DNA of 64,000 nt from Lumbricus terrestris (Eukaryota; Annelida; Clitellata; Crassiclitellata; Lumbricidae), in NCBI GenBank assembly GCA_949752735.1, contig OX457047.1, positions 5,857,666-5,921,665 of the forward strand, read 5' to 3'. Below, one piece after another: positions 44,248 to 54,839 of this stretch (position 1 is its first letter; every line of letters begins with the position of its first letter). The notes beneath the pieces were generated by a model. It was not told the DNA's origin, ran no database searches, and worked only from the letters and a program-made list of their open reading frames with translations. Both the position numbers and the translations under genes were made by a program.

Positions 44248-44446
44248 ATAATACAATATTTTACGTTTTTCGCTCTTCCCAACATCATAGTAATTTTATT
44301 TTTATTATGCTATTCAAGGGGTGGCAGATGCGTAAAACCTTTAAAATAGAGGCACACGACCCTCTATAACCCGCGTGTCAGCAAGATATCAATTACGATG
44401 TTCCAAAACGTGTAGCTGTTGCAAATCAAGTTCATTCCGCCACTGG

Positions 44447-44545
44447 CTGCAGTCTGCCAGTGCCAGTCTCAAGCATGGATAAAGGAGGAGGGCGACACTA
44501 ATCATCTTTTGATATGACAGTGTCGTTAAACATGTAACAAGAAGC
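44447..44545 (-). repeat. Dispersed repeat R1
   Basis: Contains GCCAGTCTCAAGCATGGATA, AAGGAGGAGGGCGACACTAA and GTCGTTAAACATGTAAC. Related copies lie at 40768-40795, 52585-52690, 53614-53716, 54013-54112, 58671-58735, 58977-59030 and 59548-59610 in both orientations. Probably a LINE or SINE portion; unassigned. Confidence 0.7.
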
Positions 44546-44729
44546 ATAAAAGTTTCACGGATTATTGTCATCTTTACTATAGACCCATGCAAACGGTAAG
44601 ACCGTAAGGGACGTCGGGATTCAAACCACGCGCGTCTCTGCGCTGCACCTCTGCTCCATTGTCAACTCAACTGTAATATACTTTATGTGTAGAATGTGTG
44701 GAGAGATTGACTGAAAAAATTAGGTGGAA

Positions 44730-44731
<2 letters not shown>

Positions 44732-44760
<29 letters not shown>

Positions 44761-45033
44761 TGTTCTGCCCGAAGGCAGGTTCATTGGCTTTACGCCCCTG
44801 GGGATGAGATGAGTGAGGTGGTTTCCCGTTGCCTTCCCCACAGACAATGATGGGTAAGCAACTTGCCCAAGGTCGCTCCGCAGGAGCTTGCGCCCCTGCG
44901 TCCCACACGTGCTAACCCGAGATATCTAAATCTCTGAATGTTAGCTCCCAGCCCGGGGCTTGAACCGCAGTCCGTTGCAATCAACAGACGAATGCAGCGC
45001 GCGCTTACCGGTGTAGCTAGCTAGGCCAGCAGG
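44732..45033 (-). mobile_element. CORE-SINE (tRNA head, CORE, (ATC)n tail)
   Basis: On the minus strand: tRNA-like head with GCGGTTCAAGCCC as box B, then GACCTTGGGCAAGTTGCTTA, which closely resembles the CORE-SINE/MIR core. A distal part GGAAGGCAACGGGAAACCAC follows, then an (ATC)n tail at 44732-44760. The head begins near CTGCTGGCCTAGCTAGC. Confidence 0.82.
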
Positions 45034-45111
45034 TGGAATTATTATAGTAATTTTAATTTAAAGACATAGCTTTACAATAACTATTGATCCGGGTGTTTAA
45101 TTTCTTAATAG

Positions 45112-46059
45112 TTAAAATATTTCCGCTTTCATTTGGATGGTCATTATTTTGTCAGAATTCACCAGGTATACGAACACAAAAACCATGGGATCCAGATTTG
45201 ACAAGGGCTTATGACAACAGAGGTCGGAGCCCTCGAAAAATATTTGATCGACACTTGGGAATGCGTCCGCAGTAAACGGCGGCGGTGACTGCGATTGCCA
45301 ATGGCTGATTGACGACCGAGAAGGTTGTTGAATGTCGACCACAACTTCTTTGGCTACGTTGACTCTCCCTCGGAGCGCCGTTCGGGTCACCGTCTCATAG
45401 GTCCACCCGACGGCGTGAATCTCCGATGTGTGGACGTTAAACAGTTGGAGAAGAAGAAGAAGCTCCGTTGACTGGCGAGTGGTGACCGCCTCCCAGTATT
45501 CGCGCTCCCTCTCCCGGTAAGCGGTGTGCATCTTCCGGACGAAATGAATCCACGTGGTTTGATCTTGAGGAGAGCGCGTTCGTCTGTAAATCCTCTCCAG
45601 GCAGTGCACATGGGCGCGTCGACGGAGCGCTCTGCACTCTGCGTTGAACAACGGAGACAGCGGGCGATGACGAGTCTTAACGGAGCGCAATGGTAAGAAG
45701 GTGTTGATGATCTCGGTCATCACAGCTTCGTAAGAATTGAACAGTTCAGTGACAGACTGCTTAGGAATTGATTCAACATCTTTGAAGAGAGGATGGTCCT
45801 GAATCGTTGCTCGAAAAGCGGCGCGATCCAAGTTTTTCCAATGGCGAATCTGTCTTGTAACGAGGAGTGGCTGTTCCAGAATAAAAGGAATGGAGGCGAT
45901 CACTAGATCGTGCTCAGATATGATATGAGGATGGATGTCGATGTCCATCACCTGACAATCTGTATTTTTGTTTATTGTATTAATATTGTAACAACTAACA
46001 TAAAGTTTTGCACTGCTGCAATGGTAATATTGTTCACATTGGAGTTCTGCATCCACCAT
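45112..46059 (-). pseudogene. L2/CR1-clade LINE fragment (endonuclease end to RT linker)
   Basis: A 315-codon minus frame. EHDLVIASIPF at about residue 70 matches the SDH end of the LINE endonuclease domain, with His retained. RTIRHWKNLD-like (here RQIRHWKNLDRAAF) and the basic, Arg-rich stretch CRALRRRAHVHCLERIYRRT follow, as in the linker before RT of L2/CR1 elements. The RT itself is missing. The N-terminal ~60 and C-terminal ~80 residues look unrelated or decayed. One large indel-free remnant suggests moderate age. Confidence 0.72.
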
Positions 46060-46312
46060 TCCGTGCTGCCGTCAATCTATTTGCTCTCAATATTATGTCT
46101 CTCCGACCTTGTTTCAACTTAGCACGCTGTCATTTATTTGCGTTGTTTATTAAATTGAGAGTTACTGTAGACCGATTATATACTTTATGTGACATACTCC
46201 AAATTTTCCATCCATTTTAAACACCTTTGTATATTTTCTGACTTTTCTGGGATTGGGGATTTGGGTTGACCCAGTACAATCAAATGAATAGTTCACATTC
46301 CCTCGTCCTTAC

Positions 46313-46351
46313 TTATATACAACCCATTGAAAGCGTTTAAAAGGTATCTAA
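46313..46351 (-). promoter_or_regulatory. PSE/TATA-like module 6
   Basis: Minus strand CTTAGATACCTTTTAAACG (ATACC 46343-46347), exactly 23 bases, then TATATAAG (46313-46319). Confidence 0.55.
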
Positions 46352-46740
46352 GGGGTCTTATTCGACAGACATACAGTGGTGAAAATCGCGTATAGTTTAA
46401 AAATTGTTCAAAATACTGCTCAAATTCAAATCAAAATCAGTTAATTTATTTAGCAACCAAGAACAACAAATCAAAACAAATCAGGCATCAAGGAAACAAA
46501 GTTTACCAATAATATAATAGAGCAGTACCCGGTATGTAAATACATGTACTGATGCCAATGTGTATTCATTCATTCATTTTATGATAGCAATGCAGATGCT
46601 TTCTTTATTCCTGGAAAAGAAAAACAGAGATGCCATTAGACGAAATTAACATTTACCATTACGTTACAATAGATAATATCGTCGTTTATATTTGCAAATA
46701 GGTCAATATAAAAATATACACATGGATTGCGGTGATCGCA

Positions 46741-46780
46741 ATAGACACCTTTTGAGGATGATTAGACGAAGGTACATAAG
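46741..46780 (+). promoter_or_regulatory. PSE/TATA-like module 7
   Basis: ATAGACACCTTTTGAGG, ACACC 46745-46749, 23 bases, TACATAAG at 46773. It points away from module 6, about 400 bp apart. Confidence 0.5.
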
Positions 46781-47191
46781 CATCTTTCGAATTGCTGGCA
46801 TTTAATTTGAGTGACATTATGCCTAAACGCTAAACTCATCAACAGTTTAAGGATACATTGTAAGCCAACAACGACGCCTTCACTGTTCGATCTCTGTTAG
46901 TTACCAATCTGAAGTATGGACAAAGAAGGATGGCGAAGCTAATGATCTGTGATGTCACACAGAAATGATCAACTGCTACAATCAACCACCTTACGAACAT
47001 TGCCGTCATACAAATACCTCAAACAGAAAAAAAAGAAAAAAGAAAATAAAGACACAAACTTCGGAACATGTAAACAAATGTGAACTGGAATACATTGAAA
47101 ACTTTAAAGATGTCAACGACCTTTCTTGCTATAAGATGTCGTTAAACTGCTGAATAATTGGCGCATGTAAAATAATTGTGCTGTCAAACGT

Positions 47192-47605
47192 CCAGTGGCG
47201 GCGCCAGGATTTCAGGTTTTGGGGGAGGGGACTGAAGCCCCATGCCCTCCCTCCCTCCCAGGGACGCAACTAGAACATTTTCTTCCCAGGGCGGTCATAT
47301 TGCAATCACCGTATACAATAGGCGTGAAGCTGCGAGTGCCGAATGCATAAACGAAGCACATACCGACTAGGAGGTCCAGACGCTCCCCCCAGCGGGGTCT
47401 GGGGCGAAGTCCCAGAAACCAACGCTTTTTTGGCTGTTGACAGTGACTAGAGCAAGTTACAGGCTCTTATTTGCTATCTGTTTATGAACGATATAGTCCT
47501 GACAATTTTTGAATTTCCACATTGCTATAGTAGCATTTTAGGATGTCGTTTTAATGAAACGGCTCATCATTTCAGTGCTGAAAGTCGTGGTTTATGACTT
47601 CAAAA
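47192..47605. other. Solo hAT-like end then unassigned sequence
   Basis: CAGTGGCGGCGCCAGGATTT at 47192 matches the reverse of the end at 31171. No partner end is found nearby. The rest up to the foldback element shows no gene. Confidence 0.45.
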
Positions 47606-50600
47606 GGGTATCCATCGAAAATGTCGCGAAGAAAATGTGGCGGTCAAAATGTCGCGGACAAAATGTCGCGGATAAAAATGTCGTTGATATATAATGTCGC
47701 CTTACAAAATGTCGCGAAAATGTCGCGACATTTTCCCCGCGACATTTTGACCGTATGACCGTATAACACTAACAAGCTTCTATTTCTCGCTCGTTATTTT
47801 CGTCAATTCAGCTTCTATTTCAGACATAGAAATACCTTCATCCAGCTCTTATTTCTAATGCTTTATTTTCGTAATTCGAGCTTCAATTTCACCTGTAAAA
47901 AAACCATCATCCAGATTCCATTTCTCTTGCGTTCTTTCATCAATCCAACCTCCATTCAACCTGTAAAAAAACTTTCATCCAGCTTCCATTTCTCAATGCG
48001 TCACAATCGGATTGACGAAAATCAGACATGAGAAATAAAAGCTGGTTGAAGGTATTTATAGGTCTGAAATGGACCCTCTAGTTCTAAAGCGGTTCAAGTC
48101 CATTTTTTGCGATTTTCACTTTAGGCCACTTTTCCACTAAATCGAATGCGCTCTTTCCGATGGTGCATTCAGCTAAGCCGCTAGAGGATTCTATCATGGC
48201 GTATTTATGATATATTGGTTACAGAACTGACAATAATCAACGCATACGTAATTTCAGTAGTGAATCATGTCTGTTTAATTCATTCTTGATATTCACCACT
48301 TTGATTGCAAGCTGGTGCAAGAGTGGTTCAAGTTGACTTGATCCACTTTTGCGCTTAAATTTATTAACTCAGTGACACTCTATGATAAGGCATAGTGGAT
48401 CATTCACACTTAATTCACTCTTCCACCAAAGGCTTTGGTCGTTTCAGCCTCGGTCTTCCTATTGAATTAGCACTGAACAAAAATCTTCTTTGGAAAATTA
48501 ATCTTGCGTGTGTTATAATATTCTCATGTTTCGCAAACTTTGATAGGAACCTCGCCAAGTTGCTAATAATTAACAAACTAGGCCTATATGGAGAAAATGG
48601 CGTCTTGGAAAGACATTACCCACAGGACAAATTAAGGCCCCTGGACAAAAAAAAACGATTTTGCATAGGGCAAGTTCCCCGAAAACTACCAGTGCATGTA
48701 GGCTATAGCTAACAATTGGCATATATTTCTTCATTTAAACGAAAAAGTTTAGGCCTAATTATCTTATTTTCGTTCACTGTTATTAAACGCATCATTGTAA
48801 AGAGATATGGTTTGTGTCACCATGCAGATTCAAAGTTAGAGCTATTCTTGTATAGCCTGTAACTGCTGTTCGGGTCTAAATGTATAACATTCAAATATGA
48901 TCTACACCGTAACATATTATTCTTGTAGATGTTTAGAGGCATAATTTGTATGTATAATATGCAAATATAGGCCTACAACTTAACATATTTTACTTGTGTG
49001 GCAGAGCTGTACTTGTGTGACAGAGCTGTACTTGCGTGGCAGAGATGTTCCTTGGGTCGCAGAGGTGTACTGTGTGGCAGAGCTGTACTGTGTGGCAGAG
49101 CTGTACTTGCGTGGCAGAGCTGTACTGTGTGGCAGAGATGTACTTGTGTGGCAGAGCTGTACTTGTGTGGCAGAGATGTTCCTTGGGTCGCAGAGGTGTA
49201 CTGTGTGGCAGAGCTGTACTGTGTGGCAGAGCTGTACTTGTGTGGCAGAACAGCACTTGTGTGGCAGAGATGTACTTGTGTGGCAGAGCTGTACTTGTGT
49301 GGCAGAGCTGTACTTGTGTGGCAGAGATGTTCCTTGGGTCGCAGAGGTGTACTGTGTGGCAGAGCTGTACTTGTGTGGCAGAGCTGTACTTGTGTGGCAG
49401 AACTGCACTTGTGTGGCAGAGATGTACTTGTGTTGGAGATCTGTTCTTATGTGACAGAGATGTACTTGTGTGGCAGAGCTGTTCCTTGGGTGTCAGAGCT
49501 GTACTTGTGTGGCAGAGCTGTACTTGTGTGGCAGAGCTGTACTTGTGTGGCAGAACTGCACTTGTGTGGCAGAGATGAACTTGTGTGGCAGTCATGTACT
49601 TGTGCGGCAGAGCTGTACTTGTGTGGCAGAGATGAACTTGTATGGCAGAGCTGTACTTGTGTTGCAGAGCTGTTCTTGTGTGACAGAGCTGTACCTGTGT
49701 TGCAGAGATGTACTTGTGTGGCAGACCGTTACTGTTTGGCAGAGCTGTACTTGTGTGGCAGAGCTGTACTTGTGTTGCAGAGCTGTTCTTGTGTGGCAGA
49801 GCTGTACTTGTGTGGCAGAGCTGTACTTGTGTGGCAGAACTGCACTTGTGTGGCAGAGATGAACTTGTGTGGCAGTCATGTACTTGTGCGGCAGAGCTGT
49901 ACTTGTGTGGCAGAGCTGTACTTGTGTGGCAGAGCTTCACTTGTGTGGCAGACCTGCACTTGTGTGGCAGAGATGAACTTGTATGGCAGAGCTGTACTTG
50001 TGTTGCAGAGCTGTTCTTGTGTGACAGAGCTGTACCTGTGTTGCAGAGATGTACTTGTGTGGCAGACCGTTACTGTTTGGCAGAGCTGTACTTGTGTGGC
50101 AGAGCAGTTCTTTGGGTGGCAGAGCTACACTGTGGGGCAGAGAAGTACTTGTGTGGCAGAGCTGCACTTGCGTCGCAGAGCTGTACGTGTGGCAGGGCTG
50201 TTGCTGTGTTTCAGAGCTGTGCTGTACTATGTGACAGAGCTGTACTGTCTGGCAAAACTATTCTTGTGTATCAGAACTGTACTTATGTGGCAAAGCTGTA
50301 CTGTGTGGCAGAGCGGTGCTTGTATGACAAAGCTTTACTTGTGTGGCAGAGCTGCACTTGCGTCGCAGAGCTGCACTCTGTGGCAGAGCTGTACTTGTGA
50401 GGCGGGAAAAAAGTTTTGTTCCACAGACCTAGAATTATATTTGTGCGTTTCTGCTTTCCAATATTAATATTTATAAGATAGGCCTACAATAATTGAAAAC
50501 TGACTGAGTTTGTATGTGTTTTTCAACATTTATTCAGAGATTAGCCTAAGTGGATCATGTCGGATTGATTCACATGTACAATATTGTAAGATGTAAAGCA

Positions 50601-51286
50601 TTCAGTTCATAAACGGATCAAGTCAAGTTGATTCACTTTGACGTAAAAATTACGAATATTCTTGTCAATTCATTACTGGCCCACGCTACAAAAATGCTAT
50701 TTTCTCCAAAGTTCACTATTTTTTACTACCGGCATTATCCATGCCGATTATATGCACCATTACAGTTTATAATATCAATCTTTCATTCCCAAACGTTTTC
50801 GTTCCGATTTGAACTAGACCAAGTAGAGTAGGCCAAAACTTCAAAGTCGATTATCTCAAAACAGCAAAATTGTCGTTGAACCGCTTTTGAACTAGAGGGC
50901 TCAAATTGAAGCTGGATTGCCGAAAATAAAGCATGAGAAATGGAAGCTGGATGAGAGTATTTCTATATATGAAATAGAAGCTGGATTGACGAGAATAGCG
51001 AGCGAGAAATAGAAGCTTGATGAACCGAACATGTGCACCCTCGTACGATAAAATACAGAAATTGAACAAATTCGCAAACAAACGCGGTAACGGTCGTGCG
51101 CGGTAACGATCGTGCGCGGTAACGATCGTGCGCGGTATTGAAGCTGCGCGGTATTGAAACTCGCGGTATTGTGCGCGCGACATTATAATTCGCGACATTT
51201 TGCATCAACGACATTTTTATCCGCGACATTTTGTCCACGACATTTTGACCGCGACATTTTCTTCGCGACATTTTCGATGGGAACCC
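47606..51286. mobile_element. Foldback-like element with ~0.7-kb inverted ends
   Basis: TTCAAAA flanks it at 47599-47605 and 51287-51293. The ends GGGTATCCATCGAAAATGTC and the complement of CGATGGGAACCC are inverted. Similarity extends imperfectly from 47606-48345 to 50610-51286. The outer ~120 bp are short tandem AAAATGTCGCGG units, with inverted units at 47715-47755. The inner ends match over CCCTCTAGTTC and AGCGGTTCAA, and over GTTGACTTGATCC. The centre is a 19-bp minisatellite. A 105-codon frame (48395-48712) is unrecognised. No transposase. The superfamily is uncertain (7-8 bp duplication). Confidence 0.85.
48991..50400. repeat. 19-bp minisatellite, ~74 units
   Basis: The unit is CTTGTGTGGCAGAGCTGTA with frequent variants, including a recurring higher-order segment (CCTTGGGTCGCAGAGGTGTA). 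Because 19 is not a multiple of three and the unit lacks stops in any frame on either strand, long frames (up to 489 codons plus, 316 minus) appear in several phases. These are not genes. Confidence 0.95.
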
Positions 51287-51516
51287 TTCAAAAGTGACCC
51301 CTTGCAATTTTTTAAAATATCTACGTTGTAATGGTAACATTTTAAGCTGTCACTTCAACAAATTTCGCATAATTATTTCATTAATAGCACACGACTTTAG
51401 TACAAGTACTAAATTTACGACTGTTATGACACATAGTAACCTACATTGAAGTCCAATGTATAACTTTTATTATCCTTGTCTACCAAAGTAGTATAGGCCT
51501 AAACTTCCAATGCTGT

Positions 51517-52568
51517 TTAACCCTCATCCGAACAAGCTAAAATGCAACTTAATTAATTTTGAACAAGGGGGGGTCTGGCCACACCCCCGTTTTGATGTGG
51601 GTTTTTAATAGGAAATAATAATTTTTATGTGCCAATTTTGTAGGATGATATCAGAGTAACTCAAAACAACAATGTATCAGTCTCTTTATGGAATATAAAT
51701 AAGTTTTATGATGAATTTGAAATTAAATGTTTAATTACATTAATTGTCACGGTTTGTCGTACATGTTCATCGTCGCAACAGTAGCCTATGTATAAAATTT
51801 GGAAATCAAAATAAAGAAACCATAATTTTAGTAAAATTAGTACTGAATGCTCTTATGATCAGAGTCAGCATGACTGTTTTCTAGAAAATATCTATAACAA
51901 ATAATGGAATAGGACTAAACCTAAAATGTAAATACGTAGGCCTAAGCTTATCATACATAGTCCGTTAGCTGTTGCTTTCGGGTTTGTATGTCGAATGATG
52001 ATGTCTTTCGTCTCGGCTGTTATAAAACTGTCAAAACTATCTTGAATATTCTGAATGTATCCGTATTATTTTATTCCGCATCTTCTTGGACTGCATTGTG
52101 CAACAGAGCACGTCCTATTGGAATTGCTTTTGACCGCCAAAAATTATGCGGATCTTTACTTGTATTTAGGTCTCTCGGCTTCATCAGTATAAACAATTTC
52201 GTCATCATTATCTTCACTATCAGATCCAGTCTCATCATCGTGTTTATCATCATCTTCAATTTCAACATTGTCTTCATCATAAGAACCATCTGAATGTTGT
52301 TCTTCAGGCATTGGCATCTCTTCATATTCACATTCTTTATTGTTGCTCTCACTGTCCAAACTGTCATCATTGTAGTCTCGGCCAGTATTATCTTCATAAT
52401 TTCCATATCACTAAACCGATTTGGTTGCTTAGATGTGCTAACTGTAGCTCATTAATATAGGAACAAAGTCATAAAAGCAATCTGAGAAAATATCACTCCT
52501 AAAAAAGTTATGCAGCAATTATATGGAGGGGGGTCTGGCCAGACCCCCCTTGTTCGGATGAGGGTTAA
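51517..52568 (-). mobile_element. piggyBac-type element D (TTAA)
   Basis: TTAACCCTCATCCGAACAAG at 51517 and CTTGTTCGGATGAGGGTTAA ending 52568 are perfect inverted repeats on TTAA. Subterminal palindromes are GGGGTCTGGCCACACCCC-like at 51569-51588 (one mismatch) and a perfect 22-bp one at 52528-52549 centred on TCTGGCCAGA. An acidic frame inside looks like the start of a transposase. Confidence 0.88.
52156..52359 (-). pseudogene. Acidic N-terminal remnant of a piggyBac-type transposase
   Basis: A 67-codon minus frame rich in Asp/Glu/Ser (YDEDNVEIEDDD, GSDSEDNDDEIVY). An acidic, Ser-rich N-terminus is common in piggyBac transposases. Its place near the right TIR on the minus strand is where the 5' end of the gene would be. 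The catalytic DDBD core is absent, so this would be a deletion derivative. Acidic composition alone is weak evidence; the low-complexity GAT/CATCAT sequence could also arise by repeat slippage. Confidence 0.4.
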
Positions 52569-52584
52569 ATGAAATACTTTGCTT

Positions 52585-53730
52585 GTTACATGTTTAACGG
52601 CACTGCCATATCAAAGATGGTTAGTGTCGCCCTTCTCCTTCTGGGCTTGGGACTGGCACTGGCAGAGAACAACCAGTAGCGGAGTTAATGAAATGCAAAA
52701 CTCTCCGAGAATTTATGGGAATATTTGTTGGGCCGTGGGGAGTTTAAATAAACATTTTCTTAGCAAACAAATAGGACCCCAACAAGTCGATAAATTATTC
52801 GTTCGATGATTCGTTCAGTGTTCGATGTTCGATAATTTGTGATGAATAGTATCTTGATGAGCTGTCCTCTGACGAGTGGTCCCTAGATCAATTGGCCTTT
52901 GATCACTGTAGTCCGCATACCGACAATCAAAGTCCAATTTCCCCGTGAGCAGAAATTATTTTAGTAGTTTTCAACAGAATTACAACCTTTATTAACAAAC
53001 AAAGGCAATCGGCTTTTTAAAGCTTTCGATGCATTTCAATTCTTCTTCATTTAACTTTTAACCAGTTTGTTTCTCTTGTTCCCACTTTTCCGTTTCTTTT
53101 TCAGCATGACTGCACTCAACGAATCAGCCAATATGATATATTTAGTTGGGTTTTTTCATATTCATTCTAATAATGAAATTATGGCTGTTTTTTCCTTAGC
53201 AAAGTGAATCGAGGAACCATCTGATATTTGCATAAATATTATGGAACTGTTTGAAAGCTATAGAAAATTCCTTGATGGGAGCAAAGAAACCTCGAAATCT
53301 AAATATCAATTTTGCAGTAGTTTTATTTATAAAACCAGGATTATCAGCCATTGAGGGTGTTCAATTAGTTCGTCATGATGCTATTTGGAAACTGATTAAA
53401 TCTGTGATAAACACGCTTAACGCTATATCAACGTCGATGAAAGATAGCTTACGGCCTGCTATTCCTTCCACAATCCACAGCCTCAAAGACCATTGACTTC
53501 GGATTCTTGCTAGGCACCCAGGAAGAATGCATACAGACTGTAGCAGTACTTCCAATTTAACATCACTGCGTTAGAGAGGAGACCTGTTAGTTTGAATTAA
53601 GAGATTTTCTTCTTTTTTAACGACGCCGCCATATCAAAGATGATTAGTGTTGCCCTCCTTGTTTATCCAGGCTTGGGACTAGCACTGGCATTTAACAACC
53701 AGCAGCGGAGTTGAGCTACGAGATTGAATT
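52585..53730. other. R1 repeats and unassigned sequence
   Basis: R1 copies at 52585-52690 and 53614-53716 (CAGGCTTGGGACTAGCACTG type). Between them is AT-rich DNA. An 81-codon frame at 53251-53496 is unrecognised. Confidence 0.5.
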
Positions 53731-53850
53731 AAACACCTCCAAAACGGTGAAAAATACAAAATTTAACGCAAATAAATCAAAGACTCAAATATGTTTCGAT
53801 TCGTGTTGTAGCCGGCGTCATCCATTTCGATGATACAATTATCATAGCTT
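53731..53850 (+). repeat. Repeat R4, copy 1 (module plus ~90-bp body)
   Basis: AAACACCTCCAAAACGGTGA then ATAAATC-type sequence, GACTCAAATATGTTTCGATT and GTCATCCATTTCGATG. Closely similar to 56620-56737. In this copy the TATA position reads ATTTAA and is probably decayed. Confidence 0.65.
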
Positions 53851-54012
53851 ATAGAAAATCTATCGTTTCATAAAAGACAATTTCAATGCGGATATTCTAA
53901 ATTAGTGGTATATCGTTTCAGTGCCTGCATGATGCGCTGAGAATACAAGTTCATCTAGTGAATTGCATGTAATCATTTCGTACATTAATTACACATTGAG
54001 TTATATATAACC

Positions 54013-54112
54013 GACCACTGGTTGTTCTCTGATAGTGCCAGTCCAAAGCCTGGATAAAGGAGGAAGACGACACTAATCATCTTTGAAATTAAACACGCAA
54101 CAAGACATGGTA
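54013..54112 (-). repeat. Dispersed repeat R1
   Basis: CCACTGGTTGTTCTCTGATA, GTGCCAGTCCAAAGCCTGGA and GGAAGACGACACTAATC. Inverted relative to the copy at 53614. Confidence 0.65.
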
Positions 54113-54182
54113 ACTTATAGATAACGCCTTAACGTCCGCTAATGTCGTGAGATGTCGCTAAACAATAAAAAGTAGTTATTAT

Positions 54183-54388
54183 GACGATTTTGAATCTATA
54201 GATTTCATATGTCGATTTTGAATCTATAGATTTCATATGTCGATTTTGAATCTATAGATTTCATATGTCGATTTTGAATCTATAGATTTCATATGTCGAT
54301 TTTGAATCTATAGATTTCATATGTCGATTTTGAATCTATAGATTTCATATGTCGATTTTGAATCTATAGATTTCATATGTCGATTTTC
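54183..54388. repeat. 28-bp perfect tandem repeat, ~7.3 copies
   Basis: The unit is GATTTTGAATCTATAG followed by ATTTCATATGTC. The copies are identical to the base, implying recent expansion or gene conversion. There are no spacers, so it is not CRISPR-like. Confidence 0.95.
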
Positions 54389-54703
54389 AACAGGTAACAC
54401 AAACTTTAACATTAGACACTGTATTATTATACAGGTAAAATACAATCAGACACGCACACACGCATACACACTTTTTGGGGCTTAGCCCCTTTAAACTTGC
54501 AGGAGCTATGCTGATCCGCAACGCACGTCCAGCGCCTCTGCTCTCTACGTTCATCTGCACAAACGGCACTTATTGTTCCCCGCTCACGGACCCAAGTAGT
54601 GCCGTGCTTTCTCCCTGACTGGCCCTGAACGAACTCCCTGTTATCCTTTGTCACATATGTCTTGGTCCTTCTGCTTCATTTCTTTCTCTTCGTATGACTG
54701 TCT

Positions 54704-54785
54704 CATCTGAACGGAGTTGGACTGGGAACGCTCCTGAGTATATAACTTTGAAAAGGCGATATATAAAACTGCTAGTAAATAAATA
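54704..54785 (+). mobile_element. Degraded SINE/L2 tail
   Basis: GGACTGGGAACGCTCCTGAG ... GAAAAGGCGATATATAAAAC. Confidence 0.6.
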
Positions 54786-54799
54786 AAAATGCGGCATTC

Positions 54800-54839
54800 T
54801 TAAACACCTTTAGAATGTGAATTCCCAGTGCTATATATA
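54800..54839 (+). promoter_or_regulatory. PSE/TATA-like module 8
   Basis: TCTTAAACACCTTTAGAATG, ACACC 54804-54808, 23 bases, TATATATAG at 54832. Confidence 0.55.

Larger units (their letters stand above)
46060..47189. other. No gene seen; two PSE/TATA-like modules inside
   Basis: AT-rich. An (ATTC)n run is near 46564-46577. TACAGTGGTGAAAATCG at 46372 resembles a Tc1 end but has no partner. Modules lie at 46313-46351 and 46741-46780. Confidence 0.45.

Noticed and set aside
45112..46059. 315-codon frame as a host gene
   Set aside because: Contains the LINE endonuclease SDH-like end and the RT linker; no start context and decayed ends.
46372..46390. Tc1-type terminus TACAGTGGTGAAAATCG
   Set aside because: No partner end or transposase nearby; may be chance.
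48991..50467. Long frames (489 codons plus, 316 minus) that look like Cys-rich repeat proteins
   Set aside because: They are produced by a 19-bp minisatellite without stops in any phase on either strand.
54183..54388. CRISPR-like array of 28-bp repeats
   Set aside because: Units are contiguous with no spacers, and the context is eukaryotic.
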